A DNA stretch of 24,802 bases from IMG/VR virus record IMGVR_UViG_3300030451_005413, positions 1 through 24,802 of that record; one strand, 5' to 3'. Source of the stretch: a virus. The position numbers were made by a program, and so were the translations under genes. The notes under the pieces are model-generated. The model did no database searches. It worked only from the letters and a program-made list of their open reading frames with translations, and was not told the origin of the DNA. Below are positions 8,473 to 16,704 of this stretch, one piece after another. Positions within the stretch are counted from its first letter, which is position 1. Every line of letters starts with the position of its first letter.

Positions 8473-8529
8473 AAAAGAGTGCCCCCGCGCGCCCCCGCGG
8501 CTCAGTGCTCTGGGGTACGCGCGGGGGCG
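8473..8529 (-). terminator. GC-rich hairpin after the decoration gene (possible partial terminator)
   Basis: An 11-bp perfect inverted repeat pairs 8481-8491 with 8518-8528 (GCCCCCGCGCG arms). The 26-base loop can pair further. Read on the minus strand the stem is followed by ACTCTTTT, a short T tract. It lies between the decoration gene stop and the connector gene start. This position would lower expression of connector genes relative to capsid genes. The T tract is short, so termination is likely incomplete. Confidence 0.5.
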
Positions 8530-8548
8530 GGAGGGAAGGGTAGTAGGC

Positions 8549-9205
8549 TTAGCGGAAGGCAGGAGCCATGATGTAGGCGTCGATGAGAGCGTTGGACGCG
8601 CCGCCCGCGATAGCGTAGCCGATGGTGTCCTCACCGGTCGAGGCATCGACAACCTTGCTGCTGACTCCGGTCTTGATCTTGGCCAGTGCCGAGACAGTGG
8701 CTCCAGCGACAACGCGACCGACACCTTCCACCAGGATGAAAGCAGCCTTGCCTGTCGGAATATCGAACTGCGCGACACCGATGACCTTGGCCGTGTCAGC
8801 GGCTGCCGGCGTAACGGAGTACACGCCCGAAGTACCGTTGGCGGACTTGACCGGCGTGCCTGCAGAAATGACAGTACCAGTCTCGTTGGCCACGAAGACC
8901 CAGACCTGCTCGCCCACGTTGGCGGCCAGACCGATGCTCTCGTTCTTGGTTGCGTCGAAGGTGCTTCGCATGTCGAAGCGTGCGTCACCTGAGATGGGAC
9001 GGAACGCGCCGCCGGGGAAAGCTCCTGGGGTGGAGACAGCCCCAGCGTTTGCAACCTCGGTGTTGACAAACCCGTAGGTGAAGCCCGTACCAGTTGCAGG
9101 CATGCGCTGCTTCTGACCGAGAACGACTGGAGGACCCGCCACGTCTGGCTCGACGGACCCGGTGATGTTGTAGATCGCGGCGATGTCCGCAGCGTATGAA
9201 TCCAT
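8549..9205 (-). CDS. Capsid decoration/cement protein, DUF2190-like (218 aa)
   Basis: ATG (9203-9205) has GGAG eight bases upstream. The second half has the repeat-like beta pattern VWVFVANETGTVISAGTPVK, VIGVAQFDIPTGKAAFILVE and GVGRVVAGATVSALAKIKTG, ending ALIDAYIMAP. Short strands and turns with 'isaGtpV' and 'GvA..di..G..a.v...G.v' are characteristic of DUF2190-type decoration proteins, which trimerise on the outside of HK97-fold capsids. Residues 1-90 form a separate N-terminal domain without a clear match. It directly follows the major capsid gene in the transcript, 47 bases apart, the usual place for a cement protein. Confidence 0.75.
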   Translation of the reverse strand: MDSYAADIAAIYNITGSVEPDVAGPPVVLGQKQRMPATGTGFTYGFVNTEVANAGAVSTPGAFPGGAFRPISGDARFDMRSTFDATKNESIGLAANVGEQVWVFVANETGTVISAGTPVKSANGTSGVYSVTPAAADTAKVIGVAQFDIPTGKAAFILVEGVGRVVAGATVSALAKIKTGVSSKVVDASTGEDTIGYAIAGGASNALIDAYIMAPAFR

Positions 9206-9252
9206 TGATGACTCCGTAAGGGGTATCGAGGGGTGGGGCAGGCCCCGCAGCC

Positions 9253-10338
9253 TTACTCGACTGCGGTACCAGTAACGGTGAAGTTACGGCGAAGGTCAAA
9301 GCAGTACATGCCGACGTGGATGACGGTCTCGTAGATGAAGACCTCCTGGCGCTCTGCACGGTGCGGCTTGCGGTGAGCGAACCAACCATCCGTGGTCTTC
9401 TGGTTGTCGCCCTTGGTGTACATCTTGAAGGTGCGGGAGTTGAGCCCGTACATGACACCCGCCTTAGCACGAGCCGAGGAAAACTCGCTTGGGACGATGT
9501 GCTGCTCGGAGTAGATCCGGCAGTTACCACCCATGAAGAAGGGGATGCCTTCGCGGAAGCCGTTCTCGTCTGGGCCCGGGTCGCCAGAAAGCTTGGTGCG
9601 GTCCTGCACCAGGAAGCCTTCCAGGTCGTCAATGTAGTTGTCGTAGGAGATACGGTCTGCAAGGATGGTGTCCACCTTGCCGTAGAGAGCAGAACCCTGC
9701 TCCGCCGTGTCGTGGAAAGCCCGACGAATCTGGCGGCGGCCGTTGTTCGAGAAGCCGCTGACGTGGCGGTGCTGGTTGTGCCAGCCCTCAATGCTGTTCC
9801 GTGCAACGCCGTGTACAGAGCCGGTCTGGTCAGCCTTGTCCGCGAAAGCGAGGAGGCCGCTACGAGTTGCCCCGTTAGGCTTGTAGTTCGCTTCTGCGTT
9901 GAGAGTGACGAATCCTGGGAGGTCCGCGACGTTACCCATGACAAACTGCTTGGTCATCTTCTCGATGACGCCGAGCTTGGCGCGCATGGGGTACTTCTTG
10001 ATGATGCCGACGAGGTCCTGAGCCTCGCTGATGTCGGCAAGATCCTTGGCCGGGATGTCGTAGGCGTACACAATGCGAGTGGCAAAGGTGTTACCCTTGA
10101 CCGAGCCCTGACGGCGGCCTGCCTTCAGAGTTTCGGTGCCCTTCTCGACCGTGGTGATGGACTCCGGGCTGACAGGAACCAGACCGAACTCCTTGTAGAT
10201 CTCAGGCAGGGTCGGGGGCTTGCCCTGAGCGTTGATGATGCGGTTCCAGGCCGGGTGGTACAGGTCGAAGGTACTGCCCTCGGCCTCTTCGACCTTCTGG
10301 ATTCCCGCGACGATAACATCGGGGTTGAAAGACGTCAT
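9253..10338 (-). CDS. Major capsid protein, HK97-fold candidate (361 aa)
   Basis: Three starts are in frame. I chose the ATG at 10336-10338 because GGAGAAGTGC precedes it; the upstream TTG and ATG would absorb this site. The 361 residues begin MTSFNPDVIVAGIQKVEEAE. The order of features fits an HK97-type major capsid protein: N-terminal helix, long spine-like helix near DISEAQDLVGIIKKYPMRAK, P-domain-like YGKVDTILADRISYDNYIDD, and beta segments FMGGNCRIYSEQHIVPSEFS and AGVMYGLNSRTFKMYTKGDN. Flanking genes are scaffold upstream and decoration protein downstream. It has its own promoter (10403-10431) and a 5' UTR with a hairpin, which fits very high expression. Sequence identity to a named capsid family was not established. 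Confidence 0.85.
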   Translation of the reverse strand: MTSFNPDVIVAGIQKVEEAEGSTFDLYHPAWNRIINAQGKPPTLPEIYKEFGLVPVSPESITTVEKGTETLKAGRRQGSVKGNTFATRIVYAYDIPAKDLADISEAQDLVGIIKKYPMRAKLGVIEKMTKQFVMGNVADLPGFVTLNAEANYKPNGATRSGLLAFADKADQTGSVHGVARNSIEGWHNQHRHVSGFSNNGRRQIRRAFHDTAEQGSALYGKVDTILADRISYDNYIDDLEGFLVQDRTKLSGDPGPDENGFREGIPFFMGGNCRIYSEQHIVPSEFSSARAKAGVMYGLNSRTFKMYTKGDNQKTTDGWFAHRKPHRAERQEVFIYETVIHVGMYCFDLRRNFTVTGTAVE

Positions 10339-10402
10339 GCACTTCTCCATGCCCAACCGGGCGTCGGGTTAGTCAGGCGGCTCCCCGCCCCAGGTGGATT
10401 TT

Positions 10403-10431
10403 GGTATAACACGCCAAAGTATCCGATGCAA
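10403..10431 (-). promoter_or_regulatory. Sigma70-like promoter for the major capsid gene
   Basis: Minus-strand TTGCAT (10426-10431), 17-base spacer ending GTGT, and TATACC (10403-10408). The -10 is identical to that of the 121-aa gene promoter. Transcription would start near 10396, giving a leader of about 58 bases. That leader contains a GGCGG-GGAG-CCGCC hairpin. Confidence 0.55.
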
Positions 10432-10476
10432 CAGCACATGGCAAGTACACCCTGCACTATTAGTGTTTACCTCGGT

Positions 10477-11376
10477 TCAACGCCTAAAAGTCTTCATAGC
10501 TCCCTGAGCAAAGTCGCCCAGGATGCTGTCTAAAGAGGTGGGATCGGTCCACCGACGAGTACGAGGTTTTGCATTCTCAGGTGCAGGCGCGGGCGCTTCT
10601 CCTTCCACCACAGCGGCGGACGGGCTGTGAGCAGCCTGAGGCTCGGGCTCGGGCTCAGGTACCGGCTCCGGGGCTGGACGTAGTTTGTACAGGTCCTTGG
10701 CGGTCTTGAGCGCCGTCTCCGTGTCCAGGCCCTTGTGTACCAGTTCCGCAGCGACGGCCATGGTCTCCAGCCCACCATGACGAAAGCCCAACTCCAACGC
10801 CTCGTCGGGGTCGAAGCCCATCTCGGCAACCATGTCAATGGCTCCCTTGATGACGTCACCACCCTGCTCACGGTCAGCCTCCAGTTCCTTCTCCCACTTA
10901 CGTTCAACGTAAGTCAGGTACTGCTCGTTAGACCGGGTCGCGTGGTCCTCGAACTGCTCCTTGTACCCGTCCCGCTCCTTAGCCACCTCGTCAATGACCT
11001 TGGCCTTGTTCCGTAGCTCTGTTTGAAGCTGCTCGATGCGCGTCTCGAACTCCTGATACTTGTTCGGGTCGTCTTCGCGCAGCATCTGGTTCCAGAGCCT
11101 CTGGTGATGCTCCGCCTTGCTCTGCCAATCCGTGACAAGAGCCTGAAGCTCCTCGCGCTCCTTGCTGATGCGCTCAGCCGCGACCCGACCAAAGTTTCGA
11201 TGCTCCTCAGGCAGAGCGTCCACGTCATTGAAGTCCCAGGTGCCAAAGTCATAGGGCTCTGACGCCGGGGCTTCCGAGGCTTCCGAGGTCTCGGGCACCT
11301 CCACCTCAGGCACGGCGACCTCCGGTGCCTCCACCTCAGGTGCGGCTACCTCTTCGGTCTTGATCTCGTCTTCCAT
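10477..11376 (-). CDS. Capsid scaffolding protein (299 aa)
   Basis: ATG (11374-11376) has GAGGAGGGAAC upstream. Residues 1-45 are an acidic Glu/Pro/Val/Ala tract with VPEVEVPETSEAS-type repeats. Residues 65-165 are a long charged helix predicted as coiled coil (RIEQLQTELRNKAKVIDEVA). Residues 215-265 are a Pro/Glu/Ala linker. The C-terminus is basic (ENAKPRTRRW ... AQGAMKTFRR). Acidic N-terminus, coiled coil and basic capsid-binding tail are the hallmarks of scaffolding proteins such as those of P22 and T7. The gene lies immediately before the major capsid gene, as it usually does. No protease domain is visible, so scaffold removal would be by exit or by another protease. Confidence 0.88.
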   Translation of the reverse strand: MEDEIKTEEVAAPEVEAPEVAVPEVEVPETSEASEAPASEPYDFGTWDFNDVDALPEEHRNFGRVAAERISKEREELQALVTDWQSKAEHHQRLWNQMLREDDPNKYQEFETRIEQLQTELRNKAKVIDEVAKERDGYKEQFEDHATRSNEQYLTYVERKWEKELEADREQGGDVIKGAIDMVAEMGFDPDEALELGFRHGGLETMAVAAELVHKGLDTETALKTAKDLYKLRPAPEPVPEPEPEPQAAHSPSAAVVEGEAPAPAPENAKPRTRRWTDPTSLDSILGDFAQGAMKTFRR

Positions 11377-11392
11377 GTTCCCTCCTCAAAGG

Positions 11393-11704
11393 TCAGCTGG
11401 CGGTGCTGTCCCCGCCCATGTATTCACGCATCAAATCCTCGCCAATCTGGTCGAGGCTCATCGGCTCACCGGCAGATTCGGTATCGCCGCCCGTTCCCTC
11501 AGGGGGGTTGCGCTCGGGACGCATGTCAGGGTCCGACTCCGGGTCAGCACCCGGGCCTTCGCTGCTGATAATGCTGAAGCCCTTCTTCTCCAGGGCAGCG
11601 ACAATAGCATCAGGGTCCGTGGTCCCGGTTGCCAGAATGTCCTTGAGACAGGACTTGACGTCCTTGGGCTTCTTGGTGCCTGCCGAATCTTCGTCGTATG
11701 CCAT
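11393..11704 (-). CDS. Small acidic protein of unknown function (103 aa)
   Basis: ATG (11702-11704) has GGAGCAGAC upstream. The protein has a helical N-terminal half (VKSCLKDILATGTTDPDAIV then AALEKKGF), a disordered Pro/Gly/Glu/Asp-rich middle, and a short C-terminal helix (SLDQIGEDLMREYMGG). It lies between the zinc-ribbon gene and the scaffold gene with 9- and 16-base gaps. Small acidic proteins at this position often help capsid assembly, but that is only positional inference. The family is not recognised. Confidence 0.75.
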   Translation of the reverse strand: MAYDEDSAGTKKPKDVKSCLKDILATGTTDPDAIVAALEKKGFSIISSEGPGADPESDPDMRPERNPPEGTGGDTESAGEPMSLDQIGEDLMREYMGGDSTAS

Positions 11705-11713
11705 GTCTGCTCC

Positions 11714-12157
11714 TTAGTCGCGCTCGCGGCCTTGACGTTCCTTCGTCTCGTTGACCGCCTGCGCTATGTGGTAGGGATCCTTCATCTTCTCCTGGTACTG
11801 ACCCAGGCTACTGTAGCCCATTTCGGTGGCCAGGGCTTCCGCGTCCGCCTTCGACTTGTGCTTGGTCTTCTTGAACGAAGCGTCACCTGTGTGGCTGATG
11901 TCCATGTTAGCGGCGCGGCAGAACCTCTCCAGATGTCGATGTGACTTGAACGTGCCTTCGATGCCTGCAACCTGGAAGGGCTCCGCGTCCGCGGGCCCGT
12001 CTACGAAGCCGTTAGGAGCGGTCAAGAACTTCTGCACGGCCATCTGACCACACCGGCACCTGCGATGGGTGATGCCGTCGATCTTCTGGTAGTCGTTCAT
12101 GCGTCGCACGGTTGTGGTCAGTCCACACTCCGGGCAGTCGATGTCGTAGGTAGGCAT
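11714..12157 (-). CDS. Zinc-ribbon (FmdB-like) phage protein (147 aa)
   Basis: ATG (12155-12157) has AAGGAGGGAAC upstream. Residues 1-50 form a zinc ribbon: MPTYDIDCPECGLTTTVRRM followed by HRRCRCGQMAVQKFLTAP. Two CxxC-type pairs (Cys8/Cys11 and Cys34/Cys36) and the MPTY start match the FmdB-type ribbon also found near portal and terminase genes in many phages. The C-terminal half is charged and helical (KHKSKADAEALATEMGYSSL). It is encoded right after portal, so a role in portal or packaging assembly is possible. The function of the phage versions is unknown. Confidence 0.75.
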   Translation of the reverse strand: MPTYDIDCPECGLTTTVRRMNDYQKIDGITHRRCRCGQMAVQKFLTAPNGFVDGPADAEPFQVAGIEGTFKSHRHLERFCRAANMDISHTGDASFKKTKHKSKADAEALATEMGYSSLGQYQEKMKDPYHIAQAVNETKERQGRERD

Positions 12158-12173
12158 GTTCCCTCCTTATGCC

Positions 12174-14042
12174 TTAGCCACCCTGGCCGAGCAGGGGATT
12201 GGTGGTCGGATCAGGTGCGCCACCCAGTTGTGGGAACTGCGCTCCCAACTCCGTGGTAGCCTCCGCGCTGTCGTCAATGCCTTCAGGAGTGGCTTCGCCC
12301 TCCGCAGGAGGCGGCATCATGGCCTGCATCGCCTGCTTGGCCTCGTCCGGCGTGTTCAGCACCTTGCCCAGCTTCATCATGTCCAGCACCTCCGTCCAGA
12401 GGCGGCGCTGGTTGATCTCCGGGTTCTGCACGAGACTGGGCAACATCTCCATGAGGTTGCGAAGCCTGACCACGCGGTTGTCCTCATCGCCGTTGAAAGG
12501 CAGGGCCGAGAAGCTGTAGTCCCACGGGTCGTCGTCTTCGACACGGCCTTCGCCGTCGGGCATACCGAATCCGAACATGCGCCGGCCCACCAGCTGTTCT
12601 GGCGTGTCGTCCGTGACTCGAAGCGGGATGCTGGTGTCGTTGGGCATGAACTCGATGTACAGCCGAATGATGGCCTCGGCGATCCACTCAACCGAGAGGT
12701 ACAACACCTTCTGTCGCCGGGACTTGCGGGTACGGTCGGCATCGCCAGCGAGCGCGGCTTCCGTTGCCACGTCCGTGTTGCCCATCGAACCACGCGCGTA
12801 GCTCGGGATGCCCAGGGTGCGCTCTACTGACTCCAGCAACGCGGCGGTCATGCGGCTCCACTCTATTGGCATCTGAGCGACGGGGGTGTGTCCCATGATG
12901 TCGTTGATGGTGGCCCGCGGTTGCGCGGCCAGCGTAATGACGTCGTTGGGTCCCTCGGCGTTGCGAAGCTGCGTCATGAACTCCTGGGGATCATCCAGCA
13001 AGCTCTCCATGATCACGGGGATCGGGATGCCGGCGCGCAGCGCCCACATCATCAGCGTGTTCAGGGTGTTGACCTGCGTCAGCGGCGTACGCACGAGCTT
13101 CGCGTCGGACAGGCCGTTGTTGTTGCGCAGGTTGTCGTTGAACACCAGCATGTAGTACGGGTTCTTCAGCAACTGGTAAGGCAGTGGGGCCTCGTAGATC
13201 GGCTCCGACACGCCCTCGACGTAGTGGTAGAGGGTCTCGCTGACGAGGTCGTAGAACTCGTACACCGGGATCCAGTTGTAGGCCAGGGACGGCCGGCGGT
13301 CGGTGCGCTCGTACAGGCCCGATGAGTCGTGGTACCGCATCCACTGCTGGTGCTCGCCGAATGGCACCTTCTTCAGCTTGTCGGGCTCCAGGTAGTAGAT
13401 GCCTCGCCGAGACTTCTTGCTGGTCTTGACCTTGGCCATGAACTCGCCGCGGGTCATCATCTTGACCTCGCACACGTAGCGCACGTCGTCCCAGTCGGAC
13501 TGCATCTCGTCGTAGAAGATGAAGTGGGGGTTGATGACGCGCAGCCGGGGGCGGGCCTTCTTGTTGGACCACGTAACCTTGAAGAAGCACCGGGGAAACA
13601 CCCCGGCCCTCCCGGTGGCGCGCCAGAGCTTCACGGCCAGGGTCTCGCGCCGGAACACCTCATTGATGAGAGCCTGCCGAAACTTGGCAGGCCGCTCCAT
13701 GGCCTTGCGGTTGGCGCGCACCGTGACCTCGGGGTTCGGTGGGCAGACGGTGGCTACCAGCTGGTCGATGAAGGAGAACAACTCGTTGCGCTGCACGTCC
13801 TCTTCATCGGCGTCGTCCGGGTGATCGTACATGAGGACGGAGTCGTCCGTGTCCACGTCGTCCGGGCACTCCGAGCGGTACAACTGCGCATCGTGCTCCC
13901 AACCCTTCGCCTCTTCGTGGCGAGTGGTCTTGTGCATCTGGATGCAGTTGTGGATCCAGGCCCAACGCTCGTTGCGCGCCTTGCGCAGCGCTTCCTTGTC
14001 ACCCTGTTTGCGGGTGAGGATGTCTTCTACGTTCTTGCCCAC
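12174..14042 (-). CDS. Portal protein (622 aa)
   Basis: The start is GTG (14040-14042) with CTGGAGG upstream. The 622-residue length and layout fit a short-tailed-phage portal: N-terminal helices, a wing region with RLRVINPHFIFYDEMQSDWD, a stem-like region with LRNNNGLSDAKLVRTPLTQV, helices (TLNTLMMWALRAGIPIPVIM), then the typical RMTAALLESVERTLGIPSYA and TEAALAGDADRTRKSRR segments. The C-terminus is acidic and Pro/Gly-rich and likely disordered. It follows the large terminase directly and carries its own promoter, overlapping the terminase end. The portal forms the dodecameric DNA gate at one capsid vertex, to which the packaging motor and later the tail bind. Confidence 0.9.
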   Translation of the reverse strand: MGKNVEDILTRKQGDKEALRKARNERWAWIHNCIQMHKTTRHEEAKGWEHDAQLYRSECPDDVDTDDSVLMYDHPDDADEEDVQRNELFSFIDQLVATVCPPNPEVTVRANRKAMERPAKFRQALINEVFRRETLAVKLWRATGRAGVFPRCFFKVTWSNKKARPRLRVINPHFIFYDEMQSDWDDVRYVCEVKMMTRGEFMAKVKTSKKSRRGIYYLEPDKLKKVPFGEHQQWMRYHDSSGLYERTDRRPSLAYNWIPVYEFYDLVSETLYHYVEGVSEPIYEAPLPYQLLKNPYYMLVFNDNLRNNNGLSDAKLVRTPLTQVNTLNTLMMWALRAGIPIPVIMESLLDDPQEFMTQLRNAEGPNDVITLAAQPRATINDIMGHTPVAQMPIEWSRMTAALLESVERTLGIPSYARGSMGNTDVATEAALAGDADRTRKSRRQKVLYLSVEWIAEAIIRLYIEFMPNDTSIPLRVTDDTPEQLVGRRMFGFGMPDGEGRVEDDDPWDYSFSALPFNGDEDNRVVRLRNLMEMLPSLVQNPEINQRRLWTEVLDMMKLGKVLNTPDEAKQAMQAMMPPPAEGEATPEGIDDSAEATTELGAQFPQLGGAPDPTTNPLLGQGG

Positions 14043-14064
14043 GCGGAGCCTCCAGGGTCAGGGG

Positions 14065-14093
14065 GGTTTAACACGTTGACCGATGCCGGTCAA
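14065..14093 (-). promoter_or_regulatory. Sigma70-like promoter for the portal gene
   Basis: Minus-strand TTGACC (14088-14093), 17-base spacer ending CGTGT, and TAAACC (14065-14070). The -35 overlaps the terminase stop codon. The spacer end GTGT and the -10 3' end CC are shared with the other late promoters here. The GTG start lies 22 bases downstream of the -10. Confidence 0.5.
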
Positions 14094-16036
14094 GACTTGC
14101 GCTTGCGGGGAGCCCGCAGGCCACGGCGTCTTCGCACCCTCTTGGCAGTGCGTGCGCGCATCTTCTTGTCTCTCTCAGACAGGCGACGAAGCTCCTCGCG
14201 CTCCTCCCAGGTGAGAGGGCTCTGGTCTTGGAGCTTGAGCGCAGCCGTGGGGGAGTCGGTTGCTGCTACGATGTGGGCTGGTCTCTTCGGCGCTCTTGTG
14301 TGCTGCACCAGGAGACAGCCGAGCGCGAGCGCAGATGCACGGTCGTAGTGGCCCTTGGTTCGGCGGCCCTTGCCCACGTTACCCGGCTCCAGAATCTGGC
14401 GGCTGTCGGCTTGCTTCACGAGCTTGTCGTTGCGGTAATCGCCCAGCTGAGCGACAGTCTCGGCATCGAAGAGCCAGAGGCGCTCTTGCAGTTCGTCAAT
14501 CAAGGCACCGAGGCTCTCCTCGATAGACTGCTTGCTGGCGTGCCACCCGGGCTTGACCTTGGTGCCGCGTTTGTCGTAGTATAGGTTCTGAATCTCGCCC
14601 CGATCCAGGGAGCGCTCCAGAATGGCGAGCACTGCCAGACCAACGCCGTTGCGCTCGACCCCGATGAGGGCTTGGTTGTACTCCTTGGCCACCTCTACGA
14701 TCTTGTCGCTGAAGTCGTTCGGGGTGACGTTTGGGCAGGCGAACACGGCGGCCTGATAGACCGCGTCGCGCCACACCTCCAGCACCTGAAACGAAGCGTG
14801 GTCGTGGCCGTAGCCCGCGGGGTCCGCGGCGATAACGTAGTTAGCACCTGGGTTAGGTTTGCGATAGACCTTGTAGGTCTCGTGAGGGAGCCACGGCACC
14901 GTGATGCGGTCCTGGTGCCTCTTCAGCACGTCGCTCGGGATCACGCCACCGCCGCGCATCGCCCAGCAGCTGATGGGGTCCACCGGGTAGAACACGAAGA
15001 ACAGGTCGGGCCAGCGGCGGATTTCGGACACGTCGCGGATCGTCTGCCGCCGGAACGCGAGGTTCTCCAGCGTCAGGTAGTCCACGCAGCCCGGGTTCGA
15101 CGCCGGCATGTCGGCCCACCTCCCGTTGATCTGCGGGTGGGAGCCCCCAGGGCCGAACTTGTCGAGCAGTCGCTGCTCCTCTGTGTCGAGGGTCCACGCC
15201 GGGTCCCACTTCCTTTCGTTGAGGCGCGTCTCATAGAACGCGACGAAGGTGAACAACCAGCGACCGTGCCCTTTGCGTGCGTCGGCGCAGAGGTTCTTGA
15301 ACTCCTCGGACGAGGGCTCCGTCATGGGTGCCGGTGTGGCCTCCAGACTCAGGCGCGCCTCGGCGCGGTTCACCATCGCCGGGTAGAAGTTGAACCAGAA
15401 GCTCCCAAAGGCCGGGATGAACGGCACCTCGCTGATCTGGGTGACGTCCGGCGAGAGCCCGATGCCTTCGTTGGCGTTCTGACCCGAGAGACAGCGGACG
15501 CGACTGACCCCCTCGGGGTGGTCGTACGTGATCTGGTTGCTCTCCCGCACCGGCACGGTGGCGGGTCGCAGACGGCGCGGGCGGTTCTGGTGGCTGAGGG
15601 CAACGTAGCGGAACAGCGTCTTGGCGCGTCTGTCGTGATCTGCGATGATGAGCGCGGTCTGGCCTTCCAGCTGTGCGGCCACGTTGTCTACACAGAGCGC
15701 GTTGCACAGGCTCTTCCCGGACTGTCGCGGGCCGACAGTGATGGACCACTTGGCCATACCGTCCCCGTCGCGCGGCCCCTCGCCGAAGTACCAGAGCAGC
15801 TTGTTGTGCAGCTTCGGGCAGATAGAGTCGGGGTCGTACTTCATACGTCGGCCGGTGCGCTGGTCCACAATGGTAGCCTGCAAAGGCAGGGACACCCGGG
15901 GATCCAGTAGGTTAACGGCTCGCCGTTGTTGAGTGGTGAGCGGCGGCCGACCGTCGTCCTTCGGGCGTCCCAGGTTGTCCTTCTGGTACGCGGACTGGAT
16001 GCGTTTGCGGCTTCGACGGAGAAGGTCGTCGCTCAT
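14090..16036 (-). CDS. terL: Terminase large subunit, ATPase-nuclease (648 aa)
   Basis: I start at ATG 16034-16036, which overlaps the upstream stop as ATGA. The frame stays open further upstream but only as a shadow of the preceding gene. The N-terminal ATPase has Walker A GPRQSGKS (residues 102-109) and a Walker-B-like TQISE ending in Glu203. The C-terminal RuvC/RNase H-type nuclease has its acidic triad in AADPAGYGHDH (Asp405), GVERN (Glu461) and HYDRASALA (Asp565). The last 40 residues are very basic (RARTAKRVRRRRGLRAPRKR). All key residues are present, so the enzyme should translocate DNA into the prohead and cut it. It lies between a triple-HTH gene and portal. The packaging type (headful, cos or direct repeats) cannot be told from this. 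Confidence 0.95.
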   Translation of the reverse strand: MSDDLLRRSRKRIQSAYQKDNLGRPKDDGRPPLTTQQRRAVNLLDPRVSLPLQATIVDQRTGRRMKYDPDSICPKLHNKLLWYFGEGPRDGDGMAKWSITVGPRQSGKSLCNALCVDNVAAQLEGQTALIIADHDRRAKTLFRYVALSHQNRPRRLRPATVPVRESNQITYDHPEGVSRVRCLSGQNANEGIGLSPDVTQISEVPFIPAFGSFWFNFYPAMVNRAEARLSLEATPAPMTEPSSEEFKNLCADARKGHGRWLFTFVAFYETRLNERKWDPAWTLDTEEQRLLDKFGPGGSHPQINGRWADMPASNPGCVDYLTLENLAFRRQTIRDVSEIRRWPDLFFVFYPVDPISCWAMRGGGVIPSDVLKRHQDRITVPWLPHETYKVYRKPNPGANYVIAADPAGYGHDHASFQVLEVWRDAVYQAAVFACPNVTPNDFSDKIVEVAKEYNQALIGVERNGVGLAVLAILERSLDRGEIQNLYYDKRGTKVKPGWHASKQSIEESLGALIDELQERLWLFDAETVAQLGDYRNDKLVKQADSRQILEPGNVGKGRRTKGHYDRASALALGCLLVQHTRAPKRPAHIVAATDSPTAALKLQDQSPLTWEEREELRRLSERDKKMRARTAKRVRRRRGLRAPRKRKS

Positions 16037-16704
16037 GCGGGCTCCGTGTACGCGGAGATGAGAGGCTTGATGTGTTCTGCTTCGAGGTCCGTGGAGTCCG
16101 CTATGAACCCGAAGGTGGCTCCGTACACCCAGAGGCGCACCGCGTGTCCGACCGGCGTCTCCGCGTCCAAGGCCACGCCGTCCACGTTGAGCTTCTGCCC
16201 GTGTAGCGGAGTGTAGGTCTTGTTGGTCGCGACCCGATAAACGCCCTTGTAAGGCAAGAACAGGGCAGCGGCGATGAAGCCCACGCTCTGCTTGAGGACC
16301 TCGTGGCGGTACCGAATCTCGGCCGCGATGTCCTGGTTGATCTGGCCCTCCCGCACCGCCTTGCCTCTGCGCGTTCCGTTCTCCACCTTGGCCGTCCAGT
16401 TTTCCTTGATGTGCTGGATGGTGCGGAGGGTGACGTCGTGCTTCCGGGCAAGCTTCATAAGAGTCGCGCCGTAGCAGATGAGATGGGCGATCTTGACTCT
16501 CTGCTCGACAGTCAGCTTCCGATTCCGTGGCCGCCACGCTGTCTGGGTCACCACGCGGTTCTCGTTGAGGGGCACCAGATCACCGGAAACTATCCGGGTG
16601 ATGGTGGACACGGTGTAGCCGAAGTCCCGGCTGACCTCGTACAGGGGCTTCTTGTCGTTGAGAACGGCGTAACGCACATCGGCGGCGTCGTCGCGGCTAA
16701 TCAT
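16033..16704 (-). CDS. Triple helix-turn-helix protein, candidate terminase small subunit (223 aa)
   Basis: ATG (16702-16704) overlaps the upstream stop as ATGA with GGAG nearby. Three similar helix-turn-helix units are visible at residues 5-42 (VSRDFGYTVSTITRIVSGDL), 65-104 (LMKLARKHDVTLRTIQHIKE) and 125-166 (VGFIAAALFLPYKGVYRVAT). The remaining 55 residues are a C-terminal domain (HAVRLWVYGATFGFIADSTD). Its position directly before the large terminase is where the small terminase subunit normally lies, and small subunits recognise DNA through HTH domains. But a chain of three HTH units is also seen in regulators and in the DNA-binding parts of homing enzymes, so the call is tentative. Confidence 0.55.
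   Translation of the reverse strand: MISRDDAADVRYAVLNDKKPLYEVSRDFGYTVSTITRIVSGDLVPLNENRVVTQTAWRPRNRKLTVEQRVKIAHLICYGATLMKLARKHDVTLRTIQHIKENWTAKVENGTRRGKAVREGQINQDIAAEIRYRHEVLKQSVGFIAAALFLPYKGVYRVATNKTYTPLHGQKLNVDGVALDAETPVGHAVRLWVYGATFGFIADSTDLEAEHIKPLISAYTEPA

Noticed and set aside
9226-9256. GGGG-CCTG-CCCC hairpin after the capsid gene as a terminator
   Set aside because: The stem is only 4 bp and there is no T tract on the minus strand.
9316-10533. 405-codon open frame on the plus strand opposite the major capsid gene
   Set aside because: It is the antisense shadow of the capsid gene, which has capsid features, a ribosome-binding site and conserved neighbours.
14672-15910. 412-codon open frame on the plus strand opposite terminase
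   Set aside because: Antisense shadow of the terminase gene; high GC keeps the frame open. No ribosome-binding site or motif.
16037-16537. N-terminal extension of the terminase frame
   Set aside because: The extra 167 residues are low-complexity and overlap the triple-HTH gene in another frame; the ATGA start at 16036 fits better.
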